This document shows positions 23,533-35,092 of a stretch of DNA of 64,000 bases, piece by piece. The position numbers were made by a program, and so were the translations under genes. The stretch spans positions 1 through 64,000 of the forward strand of contig JAKCPI010005376.1 in NCBI GenBank assembly GCA_023213315.1. Reading direction: 5' to 3'. Every line of letters starts with the position of its first letter. The stretch's first letter is position 1. Source of the DNA: Euborellia annulipes. Its lineage: Eukaryota; Arthropoda; Insecta; Dermaptera; Anisolabididae. Below the pieces are notes generated by a model. The model was not told the origin of the DNA and searched no databases. It worked only from the letters and a program-made list of their open reading frames with translations.

Positions 23533-24033
23533 AAGGAGGCTCGCTGGTGTAGTGAGCTAGGGTGTCGGTTTCTACAAAGAAGATCCCTGTTCAAATCCTT
23601 GGCGTGCGGAATTTTTCATTAAATAAAAATATTTATTTAATGTAAAATGTAAATCCTCAAGCAAGCCCTGGATTGGAACTCACCACAATAGCCCTCAGGC
23701 AACTCTACGAGGAGAGGGAGTTGCTGTGACATCCCGTCCTGTGGAAGGGACGTAAAGAAGGTTCCCTCTCAGTGATACATTCTACAAGGAGTAGGCTACA
23801 CGCCGGTGCTGAGGGAGTCCCTCCTCAACTCCCTCCCTAGCAGAACCAGAAATAAGGATTAATTCACTAGCTAAAGACGAAAAGCAGGAGGAGGAGTTAG
23901 AGATAGGAAATAATGTAACTTCACGGGGTGCCGGTAGATGGCTACGGTCAGAGGCTGGTTGGGTTTGAGGTGTTTGTCTTCTTGCACAGAAACACCTCGG
24001 GTATATAAACGGGGATCTCGCTAATAATCATTA
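23533..24033 (+). mobile_element. SINE-1 copy directly before the broken RR-2 exon copy
   Basis: Head with B box GTTCAAATCC at about 23590, full body, and an end that runs straight into the duplicated intron end of gene C at about 24020. See the duplication described at 24034-24191. Confidence 0.85.
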
Positions 24034-24191
24034 AAATGTTCTATATTTTCCAGGCCCCGCCTAAATACGCCTTCTCACATGGAGTAAAAGATTTCCATAG
24101 TAGAGAACTCAAGAACCCAATGGGAGACAAGAGATGGAGATGTAGTTAAAGGATCCTATACACTCTTAGAGCCTGATGGCACTACAAGAGT
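24034..24191 (+). pseudogene. Broken inverted copy of the gene C RR-2 exon
   Basis: The plus strand repeats the intron end of gene C (tattttccag) and about 140 bases of its RR-2 exon, starting APPKYAFS. It has substitutions (HTGDF has become HSREL) and one extra C in the run after CAAGAAC, which shifts the frame before the QWETRDGD block. The copy then stops abruptly at a poly-T junction at about 24191. It is immediately preceded by a SINE-1 copy in the same relative position as the SINE-1 beside the real exon. Both SINE copies share unusual bases near their end (tcttcttgcac, gaaacac). This suggests that SINE and exon were duplicated together in inverted orientation. Confidence 0.85.
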
Positions 24192-24360
24192 TTTTTTTTT
24201 AGCAAAGATAAATTTTTTCCGCCCTGCGCGAAATTTTTGCCGCTTACATTTGGCCTTTTTTGCATTTTTTCCGCCTCTTTATTTATTTATATATTTTTTT
24301 CTAAATGTCTCCCGACACCCCTTAGCCATTCTCGCAGCACCCTTGGGTGGGAACCACTGC
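24191..24360 (-). mobile_element. hAT-type element end fragment
   Basis: On the minus strand the piece starts AAGCAGTGGTTCCCACCC, the common end of many hAT elements. A related end, GCAGTGGTTCTAAAC, occurs at 60674. Confidence 0.45.
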
Positions 24361-24544
24361 TTTAAGCAAATGAATTTGATTTAAGAGTATTAAAATTTTT
24401 ATTGACTTGAAACTCAAAAAAAAAAAAAAAAAATGGTGGGTTTAATATTTTTTTACGATAATAGATGCGAGGAAAATAAAATGGACTTGCCACTCTTCCA
24501 CTCAATTATGAATTGTAACCCACCTTTAAAGTATCCATTATTAA

Positions 24545-24721
24545 GTTCTTGTTGATAATTATCTCACTCACTGGTTGGGTTCTATTTCTCAAAATGAAGA
24601 GCCAGAGAGTCACTTGAATGAATGAACGAGCAAGAGATCCTCCAAGCAAGCAGCAGCAGCAGCAACGACACACACAACCCAATTGTTCTGCTCGGCATCC
24701 TCTCCACCTCCTTATATACTA
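24545..24721 (-). promoter_or_regulatory. Candidate promoter and 5' leader for gene C
   Basis: On the minus strand a TATATAAGG box lies at about 24712-24720. It is followed by a GC-richer leader containing (GCT)n and by a donor-like CCA/GTGAGTGAG at about 24569-24577. This mimics the promoter plus tiny first exon of genes A and B, and it is upstream of gene C on the same strand. However, there is no ATG between the expected start of transcription and the donor. It could be a non-coding leader exon, a decayed start, or chance. Confidence 0.35.
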
Positions 24722-25106
24722 CACTTGAATGTAAACAATTAAATCCGTATATATATATATTTGATACATGTTGTAAATTTCATTTAATTATAAATAGCAT
24801 GCATGTTGTTGTTGTTGTTTCTCCCTTTTTGTTGTGACCATTTTCCCTTTTACTCAGTATAGAGCCAAATATCCGTAACGTTATAAGTGAAAAGATGTGA
24901 ACAACAAATAGAAGAAGGCTTATTAATATTTATAAACAACAACAACCAAAAAAGATGCTGTGTGATAAATAACCTAATGATGTCTTCTAAAAAAATGCGC
25001 ATATTTTTATTAAGGGGAATGAGAATCAAAATTTAGATGAAGATAAAAAAAAGAAGCAAATAATTTTCTTAAAAATTATATTACGCGCTAACTTTATTAT
25101 AAAAAA

Positions 25107-25560
25107 TCTGATGTGACAACGCACAACTTCGGTTATTGAAAGTCGTGTTCTGTGCTGAGTCACACCTGATTTTTTAGTTTCCGCTGATATATTAGAATTC
25201 ACTTATTTAATGTAAACAAATCCTCAAGTACGTCCTGGATTGGAATATTGGATCTCACCACAATAGCCCTCAGACAACTCTACGGGGAGAGGGAGTTGCT
25301 GTGACATCCTGTATTGTGGAAGGGACGTAAAGAAGGTTCCCTCTCAGTGATGCATTCTTCGAAAGGAGTCGGGGCAAAATGAGAATATACATTTTAAAGA
25401 ACATCTAAAAAATAATTGATTTTTGAATTTAATCAAAATTGTTTGAGCGGATTTTGAGAAAATCGATTAAAAAATTTGACCTTTAAAAAGTTCAATATCT
25501 TTAAAAAAATAATATTATAGGATAATTTCTTGATTTATACACTTTTTTTTTGAGTTTCTC
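25107..25560 (-). mobile_element. HR repeat split by SINE-1
   Basis: The end hairpin (AAAAATCTGATGTGACAACG and TTGTGCGTTG-type partner to 25172) and the body at 25375-25560 (AAAATGAGAATATACATTTT) are separated by the SINE-1 at 25197-25374. Confidence 0.7.
25197..25374 (+). mobile_element. SINE-1 fragment inside an HR repeat copy
   Basis: Linker and body blocks interrupt an HR copy that resumes at 25375, so the SINE is the younger insertion. Confidence 0.75.
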
Positions 25561-27130
25561 TTCTATTTCATACTTTTCCTTGGTTGCTCATATTTTGAGG
25601 AATAGAAAAGAATATTGCGTTTTGTTACATTCATTTATTGTTGGTTGACATAGATAGATACAAAAAAAAACCTTCCAATGTATAAAATCCTACATTTTCA
25701 TTAATTTTTTTTTTTTTTTTTTTGAGCTTCTCCATTTGTGTTTGTGGGCCTGAGTATATTAGGAGGAGGATTTTTTTTTATAATTGTTCTATTATTATAG
25801 GGTTCTTTATTACCAGGTCCTTTTGTTTCCACGTTCCATTGCTCATTATTGAGTTACTCCACATTTGTCTATCAATTAATTAATTAAATTGCCAAAAATC
25901 ATTTGGTGAAATCGTATAATAATATTTATTAGAAATATAAATAACTAATAAACGCACGCGATATTTTAACAAGGTGTTATAATAATCTCCAATCACCTAA
26001 CGAGTATGAAATTCTAAGAATTATTTATTAACTCATTAGTACATGTCAGTTGTGAAGAATAATTAAGAAAAAATTATTATATTTAATTAACTAATAATGA
26101 ATGCCTTAAATTAAATTATTATTTATTTTATTTATATGATAAAATTATAGAATGATAATTGTGAAATTTAATTTTCACTTTTTCTTTGTAACGCATAAAC
26201 TCCGAAACTACTTGATCGATTTTGATGGGGCTTTTTTAATCAATATAGATTTTTACAAGAATGGTTTTAGATTAGGTTTTATTATTGAAAGGGAAAAATT
26301 TACTCTTAGATAAAAACACAGATTCCAGGATGGAAATTTTGATATATAATTTAAATAAGAAAAATTTTTTTTGAATTATTTTTTTTTATTAAATTTTTTG
26401 GTTGATTTGATGTACTGTTAAATTTCGTCCTATAAGACATAATCAGAGCCTCAATTTAAGAAGGTTTAATAAAATATTGGGTAAGAGAAAGTAAAAATTA
26501 GTTTTTAGAGGTATTTTCTATATACTTTTATACTTATTATTATATATACTTTTATACTTATTTTTATATAATCTTTCAACTTAAAATTTTTAGTTAAATT
26601 TCCCGGGAGCTTCGGCAACAAAAAACACACTTTTGTTGAACTAAAATTTTTAATTTTATAACGTTAGTTCCTCGATCTACTTTTTAATTATATCATGTTT
26701 GATATTAATTTTATACAAATAATTATTTATATTTTAACTTTACTCTTTTTATATATGTTGCAGGCCTCATTGTTTCTTAGGACAAATTAGTTTATCCTAG
26801 CCCCCCCCCAAAGTTAATTTTGCAGCGGTCCCGATCTAGTTTGTTTCGGTCCGTTGCAGTAAGATTCTCCTTAGATAAAAAAAAATTAAAAGAACCTTAG
26901 GGAATTCGCTGCTTCGAGAGCGTAGGCCAGGCCAAACTCATTTTTAGGATAAACTAGTTTGTCCTATCTTTGAAAATAATACTTTTTTTCTTTACTTTTA
27001 AAATACTTAATATTCTTTCATAAAAAATTTAGTCTATTTTAATAAAAAAAAAATTTTCTTTTAAATTAGACGATTTAAGAAAAAAACTCAAGCACTCGCT
27101 TTAAAAAAAAAAAAAATCAGACAAGAGGTT
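25560..27130. other. AT-rich, no gene seen
   Basis: A short tandem TATATACTTTTATACTTATT at 26519-26565, and a relative of the AT-rich repeat of 43.4-44.9 kb at 26120-26245. Confidence 0.55.
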
Positions 27131-27131
27131 A

Positions 27132-27132
<1 letters not shown>

Positions 27133-27165
<33 letters not shown>

Positions 27166-27427
27166 TTTATTTATTTGCAAGAAACATTTGTTTATACAAA
27201 TAGGAGATAATTTTTCTTTACGCTGAGTTTGGCATAAATTCTTAACAGTTACATACATAATTTTCTTTTTCTCCCCTTTCAATTTAAATAACGTTTATTC
27301 ACATATAAAGATATTTGCAAAATTAACCACCGCAAATCCAGGAGAGTGAAGACTGATGAAGGCGGGGTTAGTAGTCGTTGTAGTGGAGGAGTATCATTAA
27401 TAGTTTTAAGAGCGGCCCGCAAGGAAT
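27133..27427 (-). mobile_element. LINE 3' UTR with (ATT)n tail
   Basis: Downstream of the LINE stop a 260-bp AT-rich segment ends in an AAT/ATT trinucleotide run at 27139-27164. A simple-repeat tail of this kind is usual for some endonuclease-type LINEs. I could not identify target-site duplications. Confidence 0.6.
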
Positions 27428-29719
27428 TCAGTCGGAGGTTATCAAGCATCTTCGATTTAAGAGTTGCACTGTGAAGTAATAGATTTTTTCTATCTCCCTT
27501 TTGGACTTCGCAGAGCGGAGCAAATCTTCCACTCGGTCATGGGCCTGTTTCAACTGTAGGTGAGCTCTGAAATCGGAGTAAGTAGGGCACTCGAAGAAAA
27601 GGTGTTGAAGAGATTCTTTTTTTAAGGTGTTACAGGTGGGGCATATTTCATCTGTATTCACTATGTATTTATTTCCGTTGAAAAACACCGTTAGTCTAGC
27701 TTGGCAGCTCGCTCTAATTTGGCTCAAGACTCTTATTCGTTTGATTGAACAGTTGGCTTCAAGGTATTCTTCTTTAGTAGACATTTGTTGGTTGCTTATG
27801 TGTTTGTACATAGTGCTATATGTCGAGTCCGTAGCTCTCTTCGAGTCCTCTTCGTAAAAGAATTTCCCGAGTTTCTCCATCAAAATATTTTTCTTTTCAA
27901 TTATTGATTCAGCTCTTGTCTCCTCCATCAGTTTCTCCTGGTTTATGATTGCGAGGATTTTCTTCACCTGGGTGACCCAGTTCCAACCCTCTCCGCCCCG
28001 AGCTGCAACGTCGAGTTCTCGCAGTCTCTCGAAGCACTGCCTGGGAAGTCTGGACTTATCCATCTGAAGCAGTTTTATCCACCATTCTAGAATTCTGGAC
28101 ACGACTCGAAGGCTGAGTGGGCTACTTCCTGTTTCTAATCTCACTAGATGGTTAGGTGTGTTTCTGGGTAACATCAAGAGTCTCTTGTAGAACCCGACCT
28201 GGACCTTTTCTAGACACTCCATGTATCTCGTCGCCCAGACCTCCGCTCCATATAGAAGGACAGCCGCCACGCAGGAGTCAAAGAGCCGCAATCTGCCCTC
28301 CCATGACATCTCCTTCACCATCCTGAAGGTTTCAAAAATTCTGCTCATTGCCATGTGCGTTTTTGAGATCGAGTTGTCTGCCGCTTGTCGGAATTTTCCA
28401 GTGCTTGAGAAGTTGATTCCCAGGTAATTGATTGAAGGAACATATTCTATAGGAATTTCCCCCCAAGAGAGTGAGCCACCCCTCCTCCTTCTTCCCGCTC
28501 TCTTGAAATTCACAATTTTGGTTTTGACTGGGTTCAGAAGAAGTTTATTCTCATTGCAGTACTGCTCCAAAACTTTTAATTTATTTTGTGCGTCATAATA
28601 GGAGTCGCAGAACAAGATAATATCGTCCGCATAGAGAAGCATCAGTACATCCGTCCTAGGGTTAACAGACAATCCTGTCAGATTTTTTTCTCTGAAATAG
28701 TGGATGATGTCACTCAGGAACAGTGAGAAGAGCAAAGGACTCAAGCTGTCGCCTTGGAGAACTCCCTGAGTTACGTCGATGGATTCTGTGTATTTGTTGT
28801 TTACTTTAGCCTTCATTTTAGCGTGCTCATAAAGATATTGCATTACTTTAATCAGTTTTCCGCTTATTCCCAGGTTTTGCAGCTTGTACCACAAGAGTCC
28901 ATGATCCACTGAGTCGAATGCACGACGAAAGTCTATAAAGACCCCAATGAACGATCTTCCTGGGAGCCTGGTAGTGATATTGATTAAGGAGCTCAAGGTA
29001 AATATATGGTCCACGCAGCTTCTTCCCTTTCTAAATCCGGCCTGCTCCTCCGGAATTAAAGTGTTCTCTTCCGAGAAAAGCTCGACTCTCCTCGCTATTA
29101 TGCTCGTGAATATTTTCGTGAGTGAGTTAATGAGGGCTATTCCACGATAGTTCGCTGGGTTCTTCTTGTCTCCTTTCTTATATATGAGTCTTAAGTCTAT
29201 GTCGGACCATTGAGAGGGTACTTTCTCTTTCTCGAGGATAAGGTTAAAAAGATTCACGATGTAATGTTCCCAATTTGCCGGGAGATTTTTCAATATCTCG
29301 TTTGTTATCTTATCTGTTCCTGGGGATTTGGCATTCTTTATCTTTCTAATTTGGAATCTCAGTTCTTCTTGGGTTATTGGTGAGTCCATTAGGGGATGTA
29401 TATTGGGAAGAGATGGGACAAGCTGAGCGGTCGTTCTTGGAGGGTATTCTTTCTTGAAAAACTCGTTCCATTCCTTTAAGTCAACTTCGTTTTTACTAGC
29501 ATTTCTATTGGTGAAACGTTTAATTGTCCCCCAGAATTGCCTTGAGTCTTTCACATTCGAGAGATTTCTTGTTAGGCTGCAATAGTAATTTTCTTTCTTT
29601 GATTTAATGAGGTTAATATATACAAAATCAAAGATATTTAATTTCTTCACCCTTGGCAGTTTTTTTCTATTCAATACATTTTTAATAACCAAGTATAGAA
29701 AAGTCTCGTTCCATTCTTA
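27428..29719 (-). mobile_element. LINE retrotransposon ORF2 fragment: reverse transcriptase, open but 5'-truncated
   Basis: About 760 codons stay open on the minus strand. In order they carry: a linker (about 1-85, with FWGTIKRFTNRNA); RT blocks SPGTDKITNEIL, YRGIALINSLTKI, EEQAGFRKGRSCVDHIF and FIDFRRAFDSVDHGLLW; GVLQGDSLSPLLF; the catalytic YADD in LLYADDIILF (about 355); and LNPVKTKIVNF with YLGINFSSTGKF (thumb). The C-terminal part holds a cysteine/histidine cluster (CPTC, H, FFECP) like the zinc motif of many LINE ORF2 proteins. The order fits a non-LTR element of the apurinic-endonuclease type. The endonuclease domain that should precede the RT is absent, the frame is bounded upstream by a stop at 29717, and there is no natural ATG at the start (TTG only). 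The frame shows no internal stop, which suggests a young insertion. The clade is not certain. Confidence 0.9.
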
Positions 29720-30171
29720 TCTCTCTCTTTTTTTTTTTGTTCCTTATATGATTAATAATTTTACATAAATTTAACTTTACTAAAACTTGATACTTTTTAA
29801 TATCAAGTCACTCTCCACTTTTTATTTAATAATTAATTATCCTCCCTAAAGTCGTCGTCGTCGTCGTTTTAATTATGAACTTTACTCATATAACTAAAAT
29901 GTCATTTATTTTATTAAATATAATAATAATTAAAAAAAAAAGGGAAACTTATATGTATGCAAAAAGAAAATGTCGTAAAATTTAATAAAAAAAAATGAAC
30001 TATAAAATTATACTTGTTTAGAGACATGGTTCTAATTATGGGAAACCTATAGCTAACGTTAAACTTATTTAGGGTAGGAATTAATTAAAAACTTGATTTA
30101 TAGCTCCCTCTTTTGGGGTTGTTAAGAGAAAAAGTTTTTGCACTATTTACTTGCTCTATTCTTTTGTATGG

Positions 30172-30465
30172 ATTTCTCTACGAGGAGAGAGTGATATCCT
30201 GGTTCCCTCTCAGTGATGCATTCTTGGATAGGAGTCGGTAATGTACCCTCCTCAAGATAGGACATCCTACCTAGCATAGAAGAGGTTGGATAAAAGGATT
30301 AGTTCACTTGCTAGAACACAGGAGGAGGAGTTAGAGATAGGAAATAATGTAACGGGATGCCGGTAGATGGCTACGACTAGAGACCGGTTGGGTTTGAGGT
30401 GTGTGTCGTCATGTACGAAACTCACACCTCGGGTAAATAATCCTTGGTAGGAATTTTATATATAA
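30172..30465 (+). mobile_element. SINE-1 partial copy downstream of gene B
   Basis: Body and end blocks are present; the head is missing. It lies 60 bp beyond the gene B polyadenylation signal, in the opposite direction. Confidence 0.75.
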
Positions 30466-30523
30466 ATTGACTAGCTGGGTCGACCGACTTCAAAATAATA
30501 CTATTTTTTATATAATAAAATGA

Positions 30524-30529
30524 TTTATT
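30524..30529 (-). terminator. Polyadenylation signal of gene B
   Basis: AATAAA on the minus strand, 62 bp after the TAG stop of gene B. Confidence 0.55.
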
Positions 30530-30590
30530 AAGAGTTTAATGACAAAGTGAATGACAAATAAATATAGATGGAGTTTTTGTGAATTTTTTT

Positions 30591-30827
30591 CTAATAGTGA
30601 TGTCCTCCATAGACAGCAGGGTGAACAGCATGTCCTTCTCGTCTCACATAGGCGTTAAATCCATTGTGTTTATCGGAAGTATAATCGACAATTCGTTTAG
30701 TGCCGTCAGCTTCTAATAAGGAATAGGATCCTTTGACAACATCTCCATGACGAGTCTCCCATTGGTTCTTGACGTCACCGGTATGCGGATCGTGGACACC
30801 GTATTTAAAGGTGTAGTGGGCTGGTGC
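30591..30827 (-). CDS. Cuticular protein gene B, last coding exon (RR-2 chitin-binding domain)
   Basis: Terminal exon, 78 codons plus TAG, after acceptor atttttgcag. It starts [11 protein letters not shown] and runs through [38 protein letters not shown] and [11 protein letters not shown], then ends in a short His/Tyr tail (VYGGHHY). The family role is chitin binding in hard or flexible cuticle. Two conserved positions are altered: RHGDVV instead of RDGDVV, and NAYV instead of NAVV. Joined in phase 0 to exons at 32651-32791 and 34012-34020 it gives a 128-residue preprotein. A polyadenylation signal lies about 60 bp downstream of the stop. Its closest neighbour by sequence is gene D. Confidence 0.93.
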   Translation of the reverse strand, partial: APAHYTFKYGVHDPHTGDVKNQWETRHGDVVKGSYSLLEADGTKRIVDYTSDKHNGFNAYVRREGHAVHPAVYGGHHY

Positions 30828-31079
30828 CTGCAAAAATTATTAACGGATTTATTTAAGTTTGTTCGGATAGTCCCTCGTAAGTGATAATAGAATAAAAAAA
30901 TTTTTTTAAATAAAATTACAAATTTTAGTGCATAAATTTATTATTATAATTTCGTCCTGACCTATCATGGGGTGAAGTTAATAATTTGATTACCAAAAAT
31001 AATAAATAAATGACTTTTGACTTAAGTATTTTTTTTTACATAATATAGATATGGCAATATCGCATTTAACAGCTGTTTA

Positions 31080-31370
31080 TTTATGTTGCTGTATAGTGTT
31101 CAGTTGTATTTTATTTATAATATTACAAATGAATAATGCAAATCAGTTTAGACACAACGGGCGGCGATTTGCTAGAAAAATCGACTATTAAAAAAAAAAA
31201 TGTAAGTGAAAGCGTGAAACGCGTTTTATTCTATGCGACGTTGCCGGATTGGTCTGAGTCACGTGACTTACTTATTTTTAAGTATGGACATTTTCGTGAA
31301 TTTTTTGTCTTTCTGTCAAAATATTTTTTAAAAGCCTACGTCAGAAAATTTTGATTTTATTTTTAACGTA
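31080..31370 (+). other. Possible start of an unknown transposon gene
   Basis: A GC-richer stretch in the gene B intron. A short frame from 31130 reads MNNANQFRHNGRRFARK and stops after 20 codons; a second frame continues to 31354. Not recognised. It might be the 5' part of a mobile element. Confidence 0.25.
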
Positions 31371-32650
31371 TGCTACGGAAGTTAATTGATAAAAATATAA
31401 GTTTTGTGTTTTTTTTTTTTCTTTATCAGTAGTAGGCTACATAATTCGATAAGTATGTGCGTTTCGTCTACATTTCCTAGAGGCTACATGTTAAATTTCA
31501 ATTAGTTAATAATTAAACGATAACCCGAGGGGGGCATTTGCTTTAAAAAAGTTGGGGGATTTTTCAAACTCCCTCCAGAAAATGAATATTATGTAGGTGT
31601 ATTTGGTTTGTTTGCTGGATGGAGGGAGGGGTTTTCCCTCTCCAAAAAAATATATTTTCAAAAAAAATTATTTATATTATATATATATTTTTTTTTTAAT
31701 AAAAAATAGTTAAGGAGAAACCCTACGACTCTGAAAAATATTGGAGAGCCCAGGTGGGCGGAACGTTATAGACAAAATTGAAAATTAATTGTTTCTACTT
31801 GTAACCACCATATTTATTTTTTCTAATCTTTTTTTCTCTCTTTTTGTTTCAGGTATGTTTCATCACTCATTGTTACTTATTCTGTCAGTCAATTACGTAA
31901 GTTTAAAATCTATTTTTTATGTATTTAATTCGTAATCTAAAGCAATTGAATCGAGCTAATTTTCGAAGAAGTTTAAGTGGTGAAATTTCCCCGCCAATAT
32001 ATTATAGACCTATGTAATATAATATAAGAGGAAAGTATTATGGTCCTAAAAAATCTCCAACCACCCCCCTCTCTATTTTTTTTTATATATCTTTACGTTT
32101 CAGGTCATAACGACCCTAGAAATGCAAAAAAAATTTAATGTGCTTACGTATAAATGTGTGATGTGCTTATATATCTGGGACTATTCATCGGATTAGTATG
32201 AGGTTTGGCAAATTTGTAGTCCTAAGTGGGCCTAAGAAGGTATTAAAACTAGAAATGAATCGGACCGTAGAGAGCGGTAAAAATGAGCGGTAAATTATTA
32301 TCGCGAACCACGTTTTTCTCAGTTTTCCCTGGACCAAATTTTTTAAAACTCAGCCATAATAATTAGGACGATAGCCTCTTAACCTGGAGCAAATTTCATG
32401 ACAATCCGTTCAGTAGTTCAAAAGTTATTCGTAAAAAAAAAAAAAAAATGGCGTTTCAAGATTTCAAACTTCGTTATTTCATATCGAGATATAATTAAAT
32501 ATTGAATTTAATTATATAATTAATATATATTTAAATCTCACATACATTATTCGTTTGAATTTTTATTTTTTACTGTCATTTTCTTTTTCGATCGTTTCTA
32601 ACAAGAAACCAATTTATTTATTTTTTATTTTGTTTTATAAAATAACTTAC

Positions 32651-32791
32651 GAAATAGTCGACCGCATGTCCATAACCAGCACCTCCAGCTCCAGCTCCAG
32701 CTCCAGCCCAACCGCCTGCCCCCCATCCTCCATGTCCGTAGGCCTGGCAGGAGGCAACGACCATCGCAACGAAACAGAGAGCAACAATCAT
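32651..32791 (-). CDS. Cuticular protein gene B, exon 2 (signal peptide and Gly/Trp-rich arm)
   Basis: Internal exon of 47 codons with acceptor tttctttttag and donor TTC/gtaagt. It reads MIVALCFVAMVVASCQA, then YGHGGWGAGGWAGAGAG and GYGHAVDYF. The first part is a signal peptide. The second is a low-complexity Gly/Ala/Trp arm built from GAG repeats, typical of cuticle proteins and likely to set mechanical properties. The exon opens with an ATG, but the upstream exon at 34012-34020 supplies an in-frame MTK, so translation probably starts there. The plus-strand reading of this exon is only a shadow. Confidence 0.9.
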
Positions 32792-32969
32792 CTAAAAAGA
32801 AATAAAAGAACAGAAATTAATATGTAATTTAATTCCGCCATCATCTTTAGATTTTAATTATTACTATCTGCGCTTCTGACTTCCGCGGGTTTCCGGGCCC
32901 TCAACCTCCCTAGGCATTGCTTAATCATGGGTGCAGATTTTCAGATAAATCGTTTCAACTTCATATCTT

Positions 32970-33765
32970 TATTATTTATTTGAAATTCCTTGGGATCCCT
33001 TTATTTACCCGAGTGCTCTTGTACAAGACTACATCTTAAACCCAACCGACTCTGTACCATCTACCGGCACCCCGTGAAGTTGCATCATTTCCTGTCTCTA
33101 ACTCCTCCTCCTGCTTTTCTAGCTAGTGAACTAATCCTTATTTCTGGTTCGTTTTCTGATCTCGTTCTCGACTCCCGTGGTCCCTATTTATAATAAATTA
33201 CTTAACCTTCGTTTGATAGGCAAAATTAACAAATCAGTTTAAACAGATTTAGTCTGGTGTGACAATTGAATCGCACCAATTTTTTTTTTATTTGACTTAA
33301 TTACACCCAAGTCCGAATTGAGAATAATGACGCTACTCTTTTTATGGGACGTGACCCATCCATTACCTGTTGAAATGTTTTCAATTTCTTCACGAATATT
33401 GGCCTAAATGTTTTCCGCGGGTCGAAAGCAAAAATGTTTTGCTCCTGATATACAAATGAATTATTGTGTGTATCTTGTTAGGGAGGATGTCCTAGTTTGA
33501 GTGAGGAACTCCCTCATGCACCGACTCCTTTCGAAGAATGCATCACTGGAGAGGGAATCTTTCTTTACGTCCCTTCCACAGGACGGGATGTCACAGCAAC
33601 ACCCTCTCCTCGTAGAGTTGCCTGGGGTCTATTGTGGTGAGATCCAATATTCCAATCCAGTGCCTGCTGATGATTTGTTTACATTAAATAAATATTTTTA
33701 TCTAATGGAAAAACTCCTCACACCCAGGATTTGAACAGGGATCTTTCTTGTAGAAGCCCACAATT
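32970..33765 (-). mobile_element. SINE-1 copy apparently split by an insertion
   Basis: The end block at 32975-33150 and the body with head at 33478-33760 fit one copy. The 330 bp between them contain an HR end hairpin (CTGGTGTGACAATTG at 33250). It lies in intron 1 of gene B. Confidence 0.6.
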
Positions 33766-34011
33766 GTCAATACCACCAAATTTTTTTTATTATTTGATTA
33801 AATTACCAAAATTCTAGAAAAAATTTCTTGAAAATAATAAATATAATTAAAAAAAAAAAACTATATAAATGAGATGGAATGCGAACCCGCGACCCTTGGT
33901 ACAGAATGTTAACCCCTACACCAAGGCCCAAGGACTTTATTTGTTTATATTAATTTAATAATTGTTTAGAAACTTAAAAAAAAATGAATATTATTTTAAA
34001 AATAAACTCAC

Positions 34012-34020
34012 CTTGGTCAT
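34012..34020 (-). CDS. Cuticular protein gene B, first coding exon (M-T-K)
   Basis: Three codons, ATG ACC AAG, followed by a perfect donor gtgagt on the minus strand and preceded by ccaaccaat. A tiny first coding exon is common in insect cuticular protein genes. It is in phase 0 with exon 2, and a TATA box lies 97 bp upstream. The 5' UTR would run to about 34083. Confidence 0.82.
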
Positions 34021-34082
34021 ATTGGTTGGTGGTATTTTTTTTTCTTAATTTCTTCTCTTTGTCTTGAGGTGCTGTTTGATTG

Positions 34083-34117
34083 TGATGTCCATTTCTCGCT
34101 TGAACAGCGCTTTTATA
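34083..34117 (-). promoter_or_regulatory. Core promoter of cuticular gene B
   Basis: TATAAAAG starts at 34117 on the minus strand. An initiator-like ATCACA places the start of transcription near 34083, 34 bp from the first T of the box. This is the same spacing as in gene A. Confidence 0.65.
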
Positions 34118-34424
34118 CTAACTATCAAATGCCTTTCAACATATTTCTTTTTTTTTTTTTTTTTTATTCGGGAGGCCATAGAAATCTCTTTCCTTCCAAA
34201 AATATTCGTGCTTCTAAAAACAAGAACATTTCATAAGTTTGGACAACGATTACATGAATTATAAATTCAATTTTTATTTATTTAAATAACTAATCAATTT
34301 TTTTTTATTTCAATTTCATTCGTCTGTGGGCTACGCTTCCTGGATTATTTTTTTTTTCTTATTCTCTATTTAGATCCTCGTCCTTATTTTCTAAATTAAT
34401 TAGATGCAATTTTCACAAAAAAGG

Positions 34425-34870
34425 ATCCAACTACCTGTCTGTTTGTAAACAAAATATCTCAAGAACTAAAAGAACTAGGAGGTTAAAATTATATATTTAA
34501 TTTAAGTACCCCACTTGCACGTGACACTAAGGTTTTTTACAAAATCGGCCAAAGAGTAATATTACTTTACTGATATACTTTTTTAGTTTTTTTCGATTTT
34601 CTCAAAATTCGCTGTAAAAAATTGATGATTTAGATGCTCTTTAAAATGTATATTCTCATTTTGCCCTCAAAAGTCTTTAAATTATACTTTACTCTTCTAC
34701 TTCATAAGAAAGAAATAAAAATATTTTTTATTATATTTATGAATTTTACACCTTAGGTTCTACTATTCTATCGTAAATTAAATTAAAAAATCTGCTGTGA
34801 CAAGCACAGAACATAATTTTGAAATATAGGAGTGAAGTTGTTTGCCGACGCACAGTCAGACCAGAATTTT
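34425..34870 (+). mobile_element. HR repeat, diverged copy upstream of gene B
   Basis: CTGTCTGTTTGTAAACAAAA, CGGCCAAAGAGTAATATTAC, TAGATGCTCTTTAAAATGTA, and an end hairpin around CTGCTGTGACAAGCACAG. Confidence 0.7.
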
Positions 34871-35092
34871 TCTCTTTATATTTTTTGTTATTTTATTGTT
34901 TGACTTCAGGGACATAGATGTATAATCAACTTAGATTTTTTTATCCCAAAATAATTAACAAATTAATACAATTCAAAAATAAAAATAGTTAACAAAACAC
35001 TAGTTAAGGAACAACACAAACTCTAAAGATAGAGCTACATCTTATAAAAATCTAGTTATAAAAATAAATAATTCAAAATGGACATTATTTTA

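Noticed and set aside
24587..24700. Minus-strand frame MPSRTIGLCVSLLLLLLAWR as a signal peptide for gene C
   Set aside because: Its ATG lies upstream of the expected start of transcription, and the frame hits a stop before the donor site.
32555..32827. Plus-strand 90-codon open frame with poly-Ser
   Set aside because: Antisense shadow of the Gly/Ala-rich exon 2 of cuticular gene B.
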